DNA of 64,000 nucleotides from Hyphomonadaceae bacterium (GCA_022844345.1 JALHLU010000002.1:225018-289017), one strand, 5' to 3'; numbered from the stretch's first letter, positions 28,570 to 38,071 are shown. Notes: generated by a model not told the origin, from the letters alone. Made by a program: numbers and translations.

Positions 28570-30234
28570 ATGTCAATCGCTGCAGAGGTTCAGCGGATTC
28601 GCGACGTTTTCAGCCCGGGGGCCGATCTCCGTGTTCCGCCCTTCCAGCGCGCCTATGCCTGGGAGGATGAGGAAACCGAGGTGATGATCCGCGATCTGCT
28701 GGAAGCATTCCGTGCGGGGACGGTCTACTTCCTCGGCGCAATCGTCGTGATCCGGCCGAAGAACCGGGGGCCTTCTGACGTTGTCGACGGGCAGCAGCGC
28801 CTGACGACCCTCACCATCATGATGGCCGTCCTGCGCGACCTAGCCCAGGTGCGGGAGGAGGAAACCCAGCTCCACAACATGATCGGCCACGAAACCATGG
28901 GGGTTGTGTTCGGCGGCGGTCTCCACTGGCGCATGACGCTCAACCGCAGCGACACCCCGTTCTTCCGCCGCTTCGTGCAGGAGCGGGGAGGCACAAAGGG
29001 CCAGGACGCGATGATGGAAGCCACACGCGCGCCCGACGCCTCGCCCAGCCAGCAACGCATCGCGGCAGCCGTCGCCCAGGTCTATGACTACATGACCGAC
29101 ATGGCCGACGATGAGCGCTCGCGCTTTGCAGCCTGGCTTCTCGACGAGGTGTCGATCGTACGCGTTCGCGTGTCGGAGTACGCGGTTGCCTACAAGGTCT
29201 TCCAGTCGCTGAACCATCGCGGCAAACCGCTATCGGACCACGACATCCTGAAGTCCGCCCTCTTCGAGCGCGCAGGCTTCACCCTTCACGAAGCCGGCCA
29301 CCTTTCCGAACGCTGGAACGCCTACACCAGCCGCCTCAGCGATCGCGGCTTTGCCGACATGTGGAAGCAGATCCGCGCAATCTATGATCGCGAAGGCGCG
29401 GGCGAGATGGTGTCCGCCCTGATCGCCGGCATCATCCCGCGCTCGTCGATCGGCGAATTCCTCAACAACAAGCTGCCACGCTTCGTTGAGGCCTACGATG
29501 TGATCGTCAACGGCGCTGAGGGCCAGATCCAACTCAGCGAGGAAACCCGCCGACGCATCTGCTACTTGCGCTCGATCCATCACGAGAGCTGGCGCGCGCC
29601 CGCGATCATGTTCCTGGTCGAGCACCCCTACGACCCCGGCAACGCCGACCGCTTCTTCTGGGCGCTGGAGCGCCTTGCCTACACGCTCCAATACTCGGTG
29701 CGCGACCGGGAATACCGGCACAAGCGCTATCGCCGTGTTCTCGACACCATGGAAAAGGGCTCGATGTTCGACGCCGAGTCTCCGCTTGAACTGACACAGC
29801 GCGAGAAGGTGGAGCTGCTCGAACGGCTGCGCGGCCGGTTCCCCAATTTCAAGCAACGCCGCGCCCTGCTGATGCGGGTCTCGGGCAGCGTGGACGCCTC
29901 GCCCGCGCTTCCCCCGGCAACCGACTGCACGGTGGAGCATATCCTGCCGCGTACGCCCCAGCGCGGATCGGACTGGTTCGAGGAATGGTCACGCGCCCGC
30001 GACCGCGAGGAGCTGACCGAATGCATCGGCAACTTCACGTTGCTCACGCACGCCGAAAACCAGGCGGCGGACCGCAAGCTGTTTCATGAAAAGCTGGAAA
30101 TCTACTTCAGAAGCGGCGAGGCCTCGTTCGCGCTCAGCCAGGACCTGCGCGGCCGGACGCGCTGGACGCCGGACGACGTGAGGATCCGGCGCGATGCCCT
30201 TATCCAGAACCTCGCAAAGGACTGGGACCTTTAG
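28570..30234 (+). CDS. DUF262/DUF1524 protein, GmrSD-like putative restriction endonuclease
   Basis: 554 residues in one chain. N-terminal DUF262: VPPFQRAYAWEDEE (22-35) and the nucleotide-hydrolysis motif VVDGQQRLTTL (71-81). C-terminal DUF1524 HNH-type nuclease: VEHILPRTPQ near residue 454, then GNFTLLTHAENQAADRKLFHEK. This pairing is that of GmrSD and related type IV restriction enzymes, which cut phage DNA with modified bases, and of other stand-alone defence proteins. A helical middle part (90-440) links them. GGGAAGC lies upstream of the ATG. No methylase or other defence gene is adjacent, as expected for a modification-dependent enzyme. Confidence 0.85.
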   Translation: MSIAAEVQRIRDVFSPGADLRVPPFQRAYAWEDEETEVMIRDLLEAFRAGTVYFLGAIVVIRPKNRGPSDVVDGQQRLTTLTIMMAVLRDLAQVREEETQLHNMIGHETMGVVFGGGLHWRMTLNRSDTPFFRRFVQERGGTKGQDAMMEATRAPDASPSQQRIAAAVAQVYDYMTDMADDERSRFAAWLLDEVSIVRVRVSEYAVAYKVFQSLNHRGKPLSDHDILKSALFERAGFTLHEAGHLSERWNAYTSRLSDRGFADMWKQIRAIYDREGAGEMVSALIAGIIPRSSIGEFLNNKLPRFVEAYDVIVNGAEGQIQLSEETRRRICYLRSIHHESWRAPAIMFLVEHPYDPGNADRFFWALERLAYTLQYSVRDREYRHKRYRRVLDTMEKGSMFDAESPLELTQREKVELLERLRGRFPNFKQRRALLMRVSGSVDASPALPPATDCTVEHILPRTPQRGSDWFEEWSRARDREELTECIGNFTLLTHAENQAADRKLFHEKLEIYFRSGEASFALSQDLRGRTRWTPDDVRIRRDALIQNLAKDWDL

Positions 30235-30354
30235 CGCCCGGCTCTCGGGCCCGTGCGTTGACGCCGCCGCGCCGGACGTAGAAAGCTCCGGGCCAGCCAC
30301 AGAAAGCCGAATCCGTCCCCGGAATCCGGCCAGGAATAATGGGGAGACATGTCC

Positions 30355-31653
30355 ATGATCCGCGTATCCGCGAAGCTGCTCGCCGCCACCGCTGCCGCCG
30401 CCCTGCTCGCCAGCTGCACCATGGTGAGCGACATGATGGGCTCGACCGTATCGCCCCATTCCGAAGCCGCGCACGCGCTTGGCATGCCGACGGCCTCGCC
30501 GGAGTCCCAGGGTTTCTCGACGGAGGGGCTGAACAAGCTCACCGCGGAATTCCGCGCTTTGGTGGAACAGAAGCAGCTTGCCGGCGTCACGACCCTGGTC
30601 GCGCGCCACGGCAAGGTCGTCCATTTCGACACCTATGGCGCCGCCAACGCGACGACGGGCGACGCCCTCATGCCAGACTCGATCTTCCGCATCGCCTCGA
30701 TGACCAAGCCAATTGCCGGGGTCGCAATGATGCAGCTCTGGGAACAGGGCAAGTGGAAGCTGTCCGACCCCGTCTCGAAACACATCCCGCAGTTCAAGGG
30801 CCTCAAGGTGAAAGGCCCGAATAACACGCTGGTCGATCAGCAGACGGAAATGACCATGGCTCAACTGATGAGCCACACGGCGGGCTTCGGCGTAAGCGCA
30901 GTCTACAGCGCCGCGAACCTCAGCGAGACCGACCTGCAGGGCATGATCGACAAGCTGGCCAAGCTGCCGCTTGAAACCCAGCCCGGCACAGCATGGGACT
31001 ACGGCCCGGTCGTGAACATCCAGGGCTATCTCGTCGAGAAGATGTCGGGCCAGTCGCTCGACGCCTATTTCGAGGAGCACATCTTCAGGCCACTCGACAT
31101 GGTCGACACCGGCTTCTGGATGCCTGAGGAGAAGGCCAGCCGCGTCGTCGCCGTGCATACCTACGAGAACGGCGTGATCAAGGGACCGGCCGAAAATCGC
31201 GTCACCACCGCCAAGCCCAGCTTCCTGTCCGGCTCGGGCGGTCTCATGTCCACCGCAGAGGATTACTGGCGCTTCTCGCAGGCCGTGCTCAACGGCGGCG
31301 AACTCAACGGCCAGCGCATCCTGCAGCCGGAAACCGTCAAGCTGATGCGCACGAACGTCATCGCGCCCACAGCGAAGGTCGACCTCTATGGTCCGAGCCA
31401 GGAAGGCATCGGCTTCGGCATGGACTTCGCCATCGTGATGGACCCGCAGAAGGCTGGTACGCCGCAGGGCCTCAACACCTTCTATTGGGGCGGCGCATTT
31501 GGAACGTGGTTCTGGATCGACCCCACCAACGATCTCGTCTTTGTCGGCATGATCCAGAATCTCAATGGCTCAACCCCCACGGGCGGCACGCCGCCGCTGC
31601 GCGTGATCTCGCCCCGCGCCACGTACGGCGCGCTGGTTGATCCGGCAAAGTAG
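30355..31653 (+). CDS. Beta-lactamase-family serine hydrolase lipoprotein
   Basis: 432 residues. The ATG at 30355 (MIRVSAK) is chosen because GGGGAG is eight bases upstream; an ATG two codons earlier sits too close to it. The signal peptide ends in LLASC, a lipobox. The SxxK nucleophile motif is SMTK in FRIASMTKPIAGVAMM (about residue 116), followed by MSHTAGFG and WDYGPVVNIQGYLVEKMSG (Tyr motif), and HGKV is near the start of the domain. This is the class C/EstB-type fold, so an esterase or peptidase acting in the envelope is likelier than antibiotic resistance. Confidence 0.9.
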   Translation: MIRVSAKLLAATAAAALLASCTMVSDMMGSTVSPHSEAAHALGMPTASPESQGFSTEGLNKLTAEFRALVEQKQLAGVTTLVARHGKVVHFDTYGAANATTGDALMPDSIFRIASMTKPIAGVAMMQLWEQGKWKLSDPVSKHIPQFKGLKVKGPNNTLVDQQTEMTMAQLMSHTAGFGVSAVYSAANLSETDLQGMIDKLAKLPLETQPGTAWDYGPVVNIQGYLVEKMSGQSLDAYFEEHIFRPLDMVDTGFWMPEEKASRVVAVHTYENGVIKGPAENRVTTAKPSFLSGSGGLMSTAEDYWRFSQAVLNGGELNGQRILQPETVKLMRTNVIAPTAKVDLYGPSQEGIGFGMDFAIVMDPQKAGTPQGLNTFYWGGAFGTWFWIDPTNDLVFVGMIQNLNGSTPTGGTPPLRVISPRATYGALVDPAK

Positions 31654-31658
31654 TCCGC

Positions 31659-31934
31659 ATGAGCGTGGACCAGACACCTGACGTCGAACTGGCCGCCCGC
31701 CTCGCCTGGATCAACAAGGCGAGGCGGCTTCACCACAAGAAGCGCGTCATAGGCCTCGCTGGCGTCGTTCTCGGCGCCTGCATGGTCGTGTGGTGGAAGC
31801 TGGACGCCGCCGTACCGGACTGGGCGCTCTGGTCTGGTATTGGCGTGCTGGTGAGCAGCTGGGCGATCTTCGTCTTCGTGATGGTCGCACGCTGGATGTG
31901 GGTGAAGAAGAACCCGTACCGTCCGCCAGACTAG
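31659..31934 (+). CDS. Small two-helix membrane protein
   Basis: 91 residues, starting 5 bp after the serine hydrolase stop, so probably co-transcribed. Two hydrophobic segments (about 30-46 and 54-76) are separated by a short DAAVPDWALW loop; the N-terminus is basic and helical and the C-terminus reads KKNPYRPPD. No family recognised. Confidence 0.65.
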   Translation: MSVDQTPDVELAARLAWINKARRLHHKKRVIGLAGVVLGACMVVWWKLDAAVPDWALWSGIGVLVSSWAIFVFVMVARWMWVKKNPYRPPD

Positions 31935-32030
31935 GCGAACCTGCCTTCCATTCCGCCAAACCCGCGCTATGAACGCAACATCATTGCGTCAGACATCCGG
32001 GGCCGGCGCCCCGTTGGAAGGAAATCCCAA

Positions 32031-32813
32031 ATGGCCCAGCTTCCCGAAACCCTGTTCGACCTCAAAGGCAAGGTCGCGCTCATCACCGGCTCGACCAAGG
32101 GCATCGGCAAGGCCATCGCCGAACAATATGCGATCCATGGCGCGAAGGTCGTCATATCCTCGCGCAAGCCCGGCCCGTGCGAGGAAGTCGCCGCGGCGAT
32201 CAACGCAAAGCATGGCGATGGCACGGCGATCGCCTGCCCGGCCAACATTTCCTCGAAGGATGATCTCAAGCGCTTGGTCGATGAAACCAACGCCGCCTTC
32301 GGCAAGATCGACATTCTCGTCTGCAACGCAGCCTCGAACCCCTATTACGGCCCGATGGCCGGCATCACGGACGAGGCGTTCGCGAAAATCCTCTCGAACA
32401 ACATCATCTCCAACAACACGCTGACAACGCTGGTCTCCCCGCAGATGAAGGAGCGCAAGGACGGCGTGGTGATCATCATCTCGTCCATCGGCGGCCTGCG
32501 CGCCTCGACCGTGATCGGGGCCTACTGCGTCTCGAAGGCAGCTGACGTGCAACTCGCCCGCAACCTGGCGGCCGAACTCGGGCCCCACAACATCCGCGTC
32601 AACTGCATCTCGCCCGGCCTCGTGAAGACCGACTTCGCCAAGGCCCTGTGGGAAGATCCCGAGACCAAGGAACAGCGCGAGGAAGAAACCCCGCTGCGCC
32701 GCATCGGCGAGCCCAACGACATCGCGGGCGCTGCAGTGTTCCTTGCTTCGCGGGCAGGCGGCTGGCTCACGGGTCAGAACATCGTCGTCGACGGCGGCGT
32801 GACGGCGGTCTGA
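32031..32813 (+). CDS. Short-chain dehydrogenase/reductase
   Basis: 260-residue NAD(P)H-dependent oxidoreductase. Cofactor motif [15 protein letters not shown], then [11 protein letters not shown] at the NNAG position, catalytic Ser in IIISSIGG, and [16 protein letters not shown] with the Tyr-x3-Lys pair. SSRKP after the second strand (Arg) suggests NADPH. The C-terminal [16 protein letters not shown] is typical. Similar to DHRS4-type carbonyl reductases; the substrate is unknown. A GAAGGAAA ribosome-binding site precedes it, with msrB 62 bp downstream. Confidence 0.92.
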   Translation: MAQLPETLFDLKGKVALITGSTKGIGKAIAEQYAIHGAKVVISSRKPGPCEEVAAAINAKHGDGTAIACPANISSKDDLKRLVDETNAAFGKIDILVCNAASNPYYGPMAGITDEAFAKILSNNIISNNTLTTLVSPQMKERKDGVVIIISSIGGLRASTVIGAYCVSKAADVQLARNLAAELGPHNIRVNCISPGLVKTDFAKALWEDPETKEQREEETPLRRIGEPNDIAGAAVFLASRAGGWLTGQNIVVDGGVTAV

Positions 32814-32875
32814 CCTCCTCTGCCCCTCGCCATATCCTCCTGTCGCTCCCATATTGGGGCGACAGGAGACACGAC

Positions 32876-33280
32876 ATGGCCCCCCACCCCTTCAAGGTCG
32901 TCCGCACCGACGCCGAATGGCGCGCCCTCCTGACGCCGGAACAATACGCCGTCATGCGCCAGCACGGCACGGAGCGTCCCGGCTCATGCGCGCTGCTCTA
33001 TGAGAAACGCCCCGGCGTCTTCGTCTGCGCTGGATGCGACACGCCGCTGTTCAACAACACAGTGAAGTTCGAGAGCGGCACGGGCTGGCCCAGCTTCACC
33101 ACGCCGATCGCGGGGGCATTGGGCGAGACAGTGGACAAGAGCCACGGCATGGTCCGCACCGAAGTCCATTGCGGAACATGCGGCAGCCACATGGGCCACG
33201 TCTTCCCCGACGGCCCGCCGCCCACCGGCCTGCGCTATTGCATCAACGGCGTGGCGCTGAATTTCGCACCAGAGGGGTAG
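32876..33280 (+). CDS. msrB: Peptide-methionine (R)-S-oxide reductase
   Basis: 134-residue repair enzyme that reduces the R-sulfoxide of methionine in proteins, using thioredoxin. Structural zinc is bound by two CxxC pairs ([11 protein letters not shown] and [13 protein letters not shown]), the SGTGWPSF motif is intact, and the catalytic Cys is in [11 protein letters not shown]. The start is the ATG at 32876 with AGGAG nine bases upstream; the open frame extending further upstream overlaps the SDR gene and is not coding. No signal peptide, so it is cytoplasmic. Confidence 0.95.
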   Translation: MAPHPFKVVRTDAEWRALLTPEQYAVMRQHGTERPGSCALLYEKRPGVFVCAGCDTPLFNNTVKFESGTGWPSFTTPIAGALGETVDKSHGMVRTEVHCGTCGSHMGHVFPDGPPPTGLRYCINGVALNFAPEG

Positions 33281-33284
33281 GTGC

Positions 33285-33620
33285 TCAGCCTGCCCAGCTC
33301 AGCACCTTGCCTGGCCCCGCCTTCATGGCGGCGTTGCGGGTGGCGACGGCCTTGTCGTACTCCGCCGGCGCCATGCATGTGGTCTTCACCATTGCCCCAC
33401 CGGATTCCTTGCCCTCGACTTCATTCTTGAACGCGAGCGCCTTGCGCTCGGCCTCCCATGCGCCAGCCGAAAAGAATGCCGAGTAGAAGTACGCCTTTTC
33501 GGCGTCATTCTCGGTCCACGCCATGCACCACATGAACGAGCCGCCCTGCGCCTGGGCCAGAGCGGCGGAGAAGATCGAAGCGGTCAGCGCGGCTGTGGCC
33601 GCAAAAGGCGTCATGCGCAT
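33285..33620 (-). CDS. Small exported hypothetical protein
   Basis: 111 residues. Signal peptide MRMTPFAATAALTASIFSAALAQA, then a short mature protein (GGSFMWCMAWTENDAEKAYFYSAFFSAG...VKTTCMAPAEYDKAVATRNAAM) with two cysteines that may form a disulfide. It is convergent with msrB, 4 bp away. Family not recognised; a coding call is supported by the clear signal peptide and reading-frame composition. Confidence 0.6.
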   Translation of the reverse strand: MRMTPFAATAALTASIFSAALAQAQGGSFMWCMAWTENDAEKAYFYSAFFSAGAWEAERKALAFKNEVEGKESGGAMVKTTCMAPAEYDKAVATRNAAMKAGPGKVLSWAG

Positions 33621-33706
33621 GGAAGAAGCCCTCAGCTTCGCTTTGCCCTTGTGAATTAACGCCGAAGTCAGCTAGCGACGAGTCTCCCGCTTCAACGGAA
33701 CTGCAC

Positions 33707-34180
33707 ATGAGCTTCGATGGCTTCCCCTCCCTGCCGCCTCACGTTAACGCCCGGATGGCGACCTTCATGTCCGGCGACCTGCCCCCAGCCCACCGCAACA
33801 TGGGAATCCGGCCAGACCTCTGGTGCAAGGAGGCGGAGGTCGGCCGCGTGCTTTTCCGCTGGCCCAATGACGGCTCGCGCGACATTGGCGGCGGCCGTGT
33901 CTTCGGCGGCTGGATCGCGGGCCTGTCAGACAATGTGGTGTCCATGTGCATGGCAACCGCTCTCGAGGAGGGCGAAGGCTTCACCACCCAGGACCTGCAG
34001 GTTCGGATTTTCCGTCCCGTCTCGGGAGCAGAGATCGAGATCGAGGCCCGGCTGGTTAACAGAAGCAGGACTACCGGCTATGTCGAAGCGGAATGGCGCC
34101 TGCCTAACGGCAAGGTCGCTGTGAAGGTGCTGGCCTGGAAAGCCATCCGGCCCGCCGAGAGTTTCAAGGCGCGCGACTAG
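33707..34180 (+). CDS. PaaI-like hotdog-fold thioesterase
   Basis: 157 residues. DIGGGRVFGGWIAGLSDNVVSMCMATAL is the hotdog central helix with the GG turn, preceded by a strand and followed by TTQDLQVRIFRPVSGAEIEIEARLVNRSRTTGYVEAEW, the strands typical of PaaI-type acyl-CoA thioesterases. The usual catalytic Asp/Asn-His residues are not clear, so activity is inferred only from the fold. Isolated gene on the plus strand. Confidence 0.75.
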   Translation: MSFDGFPSLPPHVNARMATFMSGDLPPAHRNMGIRPDLWCKEAEVGRVLFRWPNDGSRDIGGGRVFGGWIAGLSDNVVSMCMATALEEGEGFTTQDLQVRIFRPVSGAEIEIEARLVNRSRTTGYVEAEWRLPNGKVAVKVLAWKAIRPAESFKARD

Positions 34181-34280
34181 TCCGGGGATCCCGGCCGTTG
34201 AGCACATCCCCAGCCGGGCGAGCGGCTCAACTGCGTTTACCTTCTCGCTATCGCGAGGCTGGCGCCCTTTGTGCTGCGCC

Positions 34281-35357
34281 ATGACCATGCGCATCATTTT
34301 CCAGCTGATATCCGCCCTTGCCATCGCCGCCAGCCTTGCCGGCACGGCACAGGCCCAGAATGTCCGCGTGCTCGGGCGTTCCGAACCGGTCGCCAATGGC
34401 GGCTTCGCGATCCAGTGGCCTGGCAGCGGATTCGAGGTCAGCCTCAGCGGTTCGAAGCTGACCGCGCAGATCGAAGACTGGGGCAGCAACTGGCTGAACG
34501 TCGAGGTCGACGGAAAAATCACCGTGGTCGCCCTGAAGGCAGGATCCTGGGAGTACACGCTGTTCGATGGCGCCTCGGGCCAGCACACGATCAAGGTTAC
34601 CCGCCGCACTGGAACGCCAACCGGGATCACGCGCTTCCTGGACGTTTCGGCCGACGGGCCCATGCTGCCGACTGACGATCCCAGCCGCCGGATCATGGTG
34701 ATCGGCGACTCCGCTGCTTCTGGCTACGGCATCGAGGGAGCGGACCAGTTCTGCACCTACACTCATGGCGCCCAGAACCACGATCTCGCCTTTCCGGCTC
34801 TCACGGCGGCCGCCTTCAAGGCGGACATCCACACGATCGCCGCCGATGGGCGCGGTCTGGTCCGTAACTTTGCCGGCGCCGACCCCACCATGGCCGAAAC
34901 ACTCTGGCGGGAACTTCCGGAGAGCAAAACCAACTGGGCGCGTCTCGCCTACCGGCCGCATGTGATCGTCATCAACCTGGGCGCGGCGGATTTCGCGGCG
35001 GGCGATCCCGGAGATGGGTTCGACGCAGCCTATGTCGACCTGCTGGCCACGCTGCGTCAGACTTATCCACAGGCAGAAATCTACGGCGCAATCGGCGGCA
35101 TGCTGCACGGCGACACCTACGCGGCCGCACGCAACTCCATCAAGGGAGCCGTCTCGACCCGGCGGGAGGCTGGCGATTCGCAGGTCCACTTCATCGAGTT
35201 CTCCATCACCGCCTCGACCCGCCGTTTCGGATGCGACTGGCACCCCGGGATCGACGCCCACCGCCAGATGGCGGACACGCTGCAGCTGGCCATTTCGCGT
35301 GATCTTGGCTGGAAAACGCCAGGAACGCGCGAAGAAGCCGTCGCGGCAGCGCGCTGA
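34281..35357 (+). CDS. Exported SGNH/GDSL esterase with CE2-like N-terminal domain
   Basis: 358 residues. Signal peptide (MTMRIIFQLISALAIAASLAGTAQA), then a beta-sandwich domain (RVLGRSEPVANGGFAIQWPGSGFEVSLSG, SNWLNVEVDGK) as in carbohydrate esterase family 2. An SGNH hydrolase domain follows: IMVIGDSAASGYGIEG (catalytic Ser), ADGRGLVRNFAG (Gly block), VIVINLGAADF (Asn block) and CDWHPGIDAHRQMAD (Asp-x-x-His type end). CE2 enzymes deacetylate plant or microbial polysaccharides; the substrate is inferred. The signal peptide ATG was selected; an ATG two codons later is equally possible. Confidence 0.83.
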   Translation: MTMRIIFQLISALAIAASLAGTAQAQNVRVLGRSEPVANGGFAIQWPGSGFEVSLSGSKLTAQIEDWGSNWLNVEVDGKITVVALKAGSWEYTLFDGASGQHTIKVTRRTGTPTGITRFLDVSADGPMLPTDDPSRRIMVIGDSAASGYGIEGADQFCTYTHGAQNHDLAFPALTAAAFKADIHTIAADGRGLVRNFAGADPTMAETLWRELPESKTNWARLAYRPHVIVINLGAADFAAGDPGDGFDAAYVDLLATLRQTYPQAEIYGAIGGMLHGDTYAAARNSIKGAVSTRREAGDSQVHFIEFSITASTRRFGCDWHPGIDAHRQMADTLQLAISRDLGWKTPGTREEAVAAAR

Positions 35358-35370
35358 GATCTCGTGCGAT

Positions 35371-35397
35371 CCCTTGACAGGCGACCGCTCAGCCCAT
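35371..35397 (+). promoter_or_regulatory. Heat-shock (RpoH-type) promoter of groESL
   Basis: CTTGAC (35371-35376) and CCCATAC (35391-35397), 14 bases apart, resemble the sigma-32 elements CTTGAA and CCCCATNT. The CIRCE-like repeat starts 15 bases downstream. Confidence 0.6.
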
Positions 35398-35412
35398 ACC
35401 TCGCAGGCGCGG

Positions 35413-35439
35413 CTGGCACTCGTTTGAGGCGACTGCTAG
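35413..35439 (+). promoter_or_regulatory. CIRCE-like HrcA operator
   Basis: CTGGCACTC-N9-GACTGCTAG matches the CIRCE consensus TTAGCACTC-N9-GAGTGCTAA at 14 of 18 arm positions. It lies about 60 bp before groES, just downstream of the heat-shock promoter, as in other groESL operons. Confidence 0.7.
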
Positions 35440-35499
35440 CACGTAAGCACCAGGGGCGGCCCCGCGGCCCCCTGAAAATTCGAAAAGTTGAGGAAAATC

Positions 35500-35808
35500 A
35501 TGAGCTTTCGTCCGCTTCATGACCGCGTGCTCGTAAAGCGCGTCAAGGAAGAAGAAAAGACCAAGGGCGGGATCATCATCCCCGACACCGTCAAAGAGAA
35601 GCCCCAGGAAGGCAAAGTCATTGCGGTTGGCGCTGGCGCCCGTGGCGATGACGGCAAGGTCACCCCGCTTGATGTAAAAGCCGGCGACCGCGTCCTGTTC
35701 GGCAAATGGTCGGGCAGCGAAGTCACCATCGACGGCGAGGAGCTCATCATCATGAAAGAGAGCGACATCCTCGGCATCGTCGAAAAGACCCCCGCGTCGA
35801 AGAAGTAA
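35500..35808 (+). CDS. groES: Co-chaperonin GroES
   Basis: 102-residue lid of the GroEL chamber. It starts [20 protein letters not shown] at an ATG with GAGGAAA upstream; an ATG four codons earlier (MRKI) overlaps this ribosome-binding site. The mobile loop [18 protein letters not shown] and the [25 protein letters not shown] region are standard. First gene of the groESL operon, 54 bp before groEL. Confidence 0.98.
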   Translation: MSFRPLHDRVLVKRVKEEEKTKGGIIIPDTVKEKPQEGKVIAVGAGARGDDGKVTPLDVKAGDRVLFGKWSGSEVTIDGEELIIMKESDILGIVEKTPASKK

Positions 35809-35862
35809 GGCCTCCGGCCCTTCGACCGATCCCCATTCATTCAGCCAAGAGAACTCAATCCA

Positions 35863-37509
35863 ATGGCAGCCAAACACGTACAATTCGCCGCCGACGCTCG
35901 TGAGCGCATGATGCGCGGCGTCGACGTCCTCGCCAACGCAGTCAAAGTCACGCTCGGACCCAAGGGCCGCAACGTGATCATCGAGAAGTCGTTCGGCGCT
36001 CCGCGCTCGACGAAAGACGGCGTCACCGTCGCCAAGGAAATCGAACTGGCAGACAAGTTCGAGAACATGGGCGCCCAGATGATCCGCGAAGTGGCCTCCA
36101 AGGCCAACGACGTCGCGGGTGACGGCACCACCACCGCCACGGTTCTCGCCCAGGCCATCGTGAAAGAAGGCCTCAAGCGCGTCGCCGCCGGCATGAACCC
36201 GATGGACCTCAAGCGTGGCGTCGAGCGCGCTGTGCTCGAAGTCGTCGAGAACCTGAAGAAGCAGTCCAAGAAGGTCACGACCAACGAGGAAATCGCTCAG
36301 GTCGGCTCGATCTCCGCTAACGGCGAAATGGAAATCGGCGCGATGATCGCCGAAGCCATGGCGAAAGTCGGCAACGAAGGCGTCATCACGGTTGAAGAAG
36401 CCAAGGAAATCGAGACCAAGCTCGAAGTCGTCGAAGGCATGCAGTTCGACCGCGGCTACCTCTCGGCTTACTTCGTCACCAACGCCGACAAGATGGAAGC
36501 CTCGCTCGACGACGCTCTCATCCTGCTGCACGAGAAGAAACTCTCCTCGCTCCAGCCGCTCCTCCCGGTGCTTGAAGCTGTGGTCCAGTCGGGCCGTCCG
36601 CTGATCATCATCGCGGAAGACGTCGAAGGCGAAGCTCTCGCGACGCTCGTCGTGAACAAGCTGCGCGGCGGCCTCAAGGTTGCTGCCGTGAAAGCCCCGG
36701 GCTTCGGCGACCGCCGCAAGGCCATGCTGGAAGACATCGCCATCCTGACGGGCGGCACGGTCATCTCCGAAGATCTCGGCATCAAACTCGAGAACGTCAC
36801 CATCGACATGCTCGGCAAAGCCAAGCGCGTGCAGATCTCGAAAGAGAACACCACGATCGTCGACGGCGGCGGCAAGAAGAAAGAGATCGAAGGCCGTATC
36901 TCGCAGATCCGCAAGCAGATCGACGACACCACGTCGGACTACGACCGCGAGAAGCTGCAAGAGCGTCTCGCCAAGCTCGCTGGCGGCGTTGCCGTCATCA
37001 AGGTTGGCGGCGCCACGGAAGTGGAAGTCAAGGAACGCAAGGACCGCGTTGACGACGCCCTGAACGCCACGCGCGCTGCGGTGGAAGAAGGCATCGTCGC
37101 CGGCGGCGGCACCGCCCTCCTCCGCGCTGCCTTCGCCATCAAGTCGGTGGGCGATAACGAAGACCAGCAGGCTGGTATCGACATCGTCCGCAAGGCTCTC
37201 GAAGCCCCGATCCGCCAGATCGCGGAAAACTCGGGCGTCGAAGGCTCGCTGGTTGTCGGCCGTATCCGCGCCGAGAAAGCCAACAAGACGTTCGGCTTCA
37301 ACGCGCAGACGGAAGAGTACGGCGACCTGGTCGAGATGGGCATCATCGACCCGGCGAAAGTGGTTCGCGTCGCCCTGCAGAACGCCGCTTCGGTGGCCGG
37401 TCTGCTGATCACGACGGAAGCAGCGATCGCTGACGCGCCGAAGAAAGACGCCGGCCACAGCCACGGCCCGGGCGGCGGAATGCCGGACATGGGCGGCATG
37501 GACTTCTAG
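35863..37509 (+). CDS. groEL: Chaperonin GroEL
   Basis: 548-residue subunit of the double-ring protein-folding machine. ATP-site motifs [17 protein letters not shown] and [17 protein letters not shown] are intact, as are the apical domain with the helical substrate site (YLSAYFVTN) and the C-terminal Gly-Met tail ([12 protein letters not shown]). Codon use is strongly biased, as in highly expressed genes. Controlled through the RpoH/CIRCE region upstream of groES, and followed by a strong hairpin. Confidence 0.98.
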   Translation: MAAKHVQFAADARERMMRGVDVLANAVKVTLGPKGRNVIIEKSFGAPRSTKDGVTVAKEIELADKFENMGAQMIREVASKANDVAGDGTTTATVLAQAIVKEGLKRVAAGMNPMDLKRGVERAVLEVVENLKKQSKKVTTNEEIAQVGSISANGEMEIGAMIAEAMAKVGNEGVITVEEAKEIETKLEVVEGMQFDRGYLSAYFVTNADKMEASLDDALILLHEKKLSSLQPLLPVLEAVVQSGRPLIIIAEDVEGEALATLVVNKLRGGLKVAAVKAPGFGDRRKAMLEDIAILTGGTVISEDLGIKLENVTIDMLGKAKRVQISKENTTIVDGGGKKKEIEGRISQIRKQIDDTTSDYDREKLQERLAKLAGGVAVIKVGGATEVEVKERKDRVDDALNATRAAVEEGIVAGGGTALLRAAFAIKSVGDNEDQQAGIDIVRKALEAPIRQIAENSGVEGSLVVGRIRAEKANKTFGFNAQTEEYGDLVEMGIIDPAKVVRVALQNAASVAGLLITTEAAIADAPKKDAGHSHGPGGGMPDMGGMDF

Positions 37510-37541
37510 TCCATCCCGACTCGGATCGGTACGAACTGCGG

Positions 37542-37570
37542 GAGGCGGCCCCAAAAGGGCCGCCTCTCTT
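37542..37570 (+). terminator. groESL terminator
   Basis: Perfect 10-bp stem GAGGCGGCCC/GGGCCGCCTC with a CAAAA loop, then TCTT, 33 bases after the groEL stop. Confidence 0.75.
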
Positions 37571-37779
37571 GCGTTCCGGGACCCCGGCGGCCTCACAAGG
37601 CCGTGATCAATCGCTGACGCGGTAGGCCAAATCGACGGCTGACCGGAGCATTCCAGGCAACCGATCCACCGGATCATGACTATTCGGGCATGGCCTTCCG
37701 GATATCCGTTGGCAGGCGACAAAGGTTCCCGGGCGTCATCATCTGCAAATTCCGCCCTATGCTCGCGCTTACGGGATTG

Positions 37780-37813
37780 CTCGATTATCAATATTCATTT
37801 ATTGTTTATCGAG
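37780..37813. promoter_or_regulatory. AT-rich inverted repeat
   Basis: CTCGATTATCAATA-N5-TTATTGTTTATCGAG pairs at 12 of 15 positions. It is strikingly AT-rich for this genome and lies about 70-100 bp before a plus-strand terminator, so it may be a promoter/operator for a short RNA. The binding protein is unknown. Confidence 0.45.
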
Positions 37814-37814
37814 A

Positions 37815-37922
37815 AGTTCGATTGGTAGCCCATCCTGACCCCGGGCGATCCAAGACTAAAAAGAACTTCCGAATGCCGAAATGGGGCGGCCTGGAAACGG
37901 GCCGCCCCGACTTCTTTCTGCG
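37815..37922 (+). ncRNA. Candidate small RNA
   Basis: Inferred transcript of about 105 nt between the AT-rich repeat at 37780-37813 and the hairpin GGGGCGGCC/GGCCGCCCC (37883-37908) followed by CTTCTTTCT. No open frame of coding character. The 5' end is a guess. Confidence 0.35.
37883..37920 (+). terminator. Intrinsic terminator
   Basis: Nine-bp perfect stem GGGGCGGCC/GGCCGCCCC with an eight-base loop, followed by the pyrimidine-rich run CTTCTTTCT. It lies 370 bases beyond groEL, too far to be needed by that operon. Confidence 0.6.
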
Positions 37923-38071
37923 CTGAATGATCCCCTGATTGCCGAATCCTTTGGCGCCTATCGGCTCAATTGAGTCACGCTTGAGCCTGTTCATCGACCA
38001 GTCAGCCGGGATAGGCGAGCGTTGGCACAAGGACGCGGTCGCGTCGCCCGGGGACGATCCAGATCCCTGAA

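Noticed and set aside
35389..37791. Long minus-strand open frame opposite groESL
   Set aside because: It is an antisense shadow of groEL produced by high GC content and codon bias; its composition does not resemble a protein family and groEL is certain.
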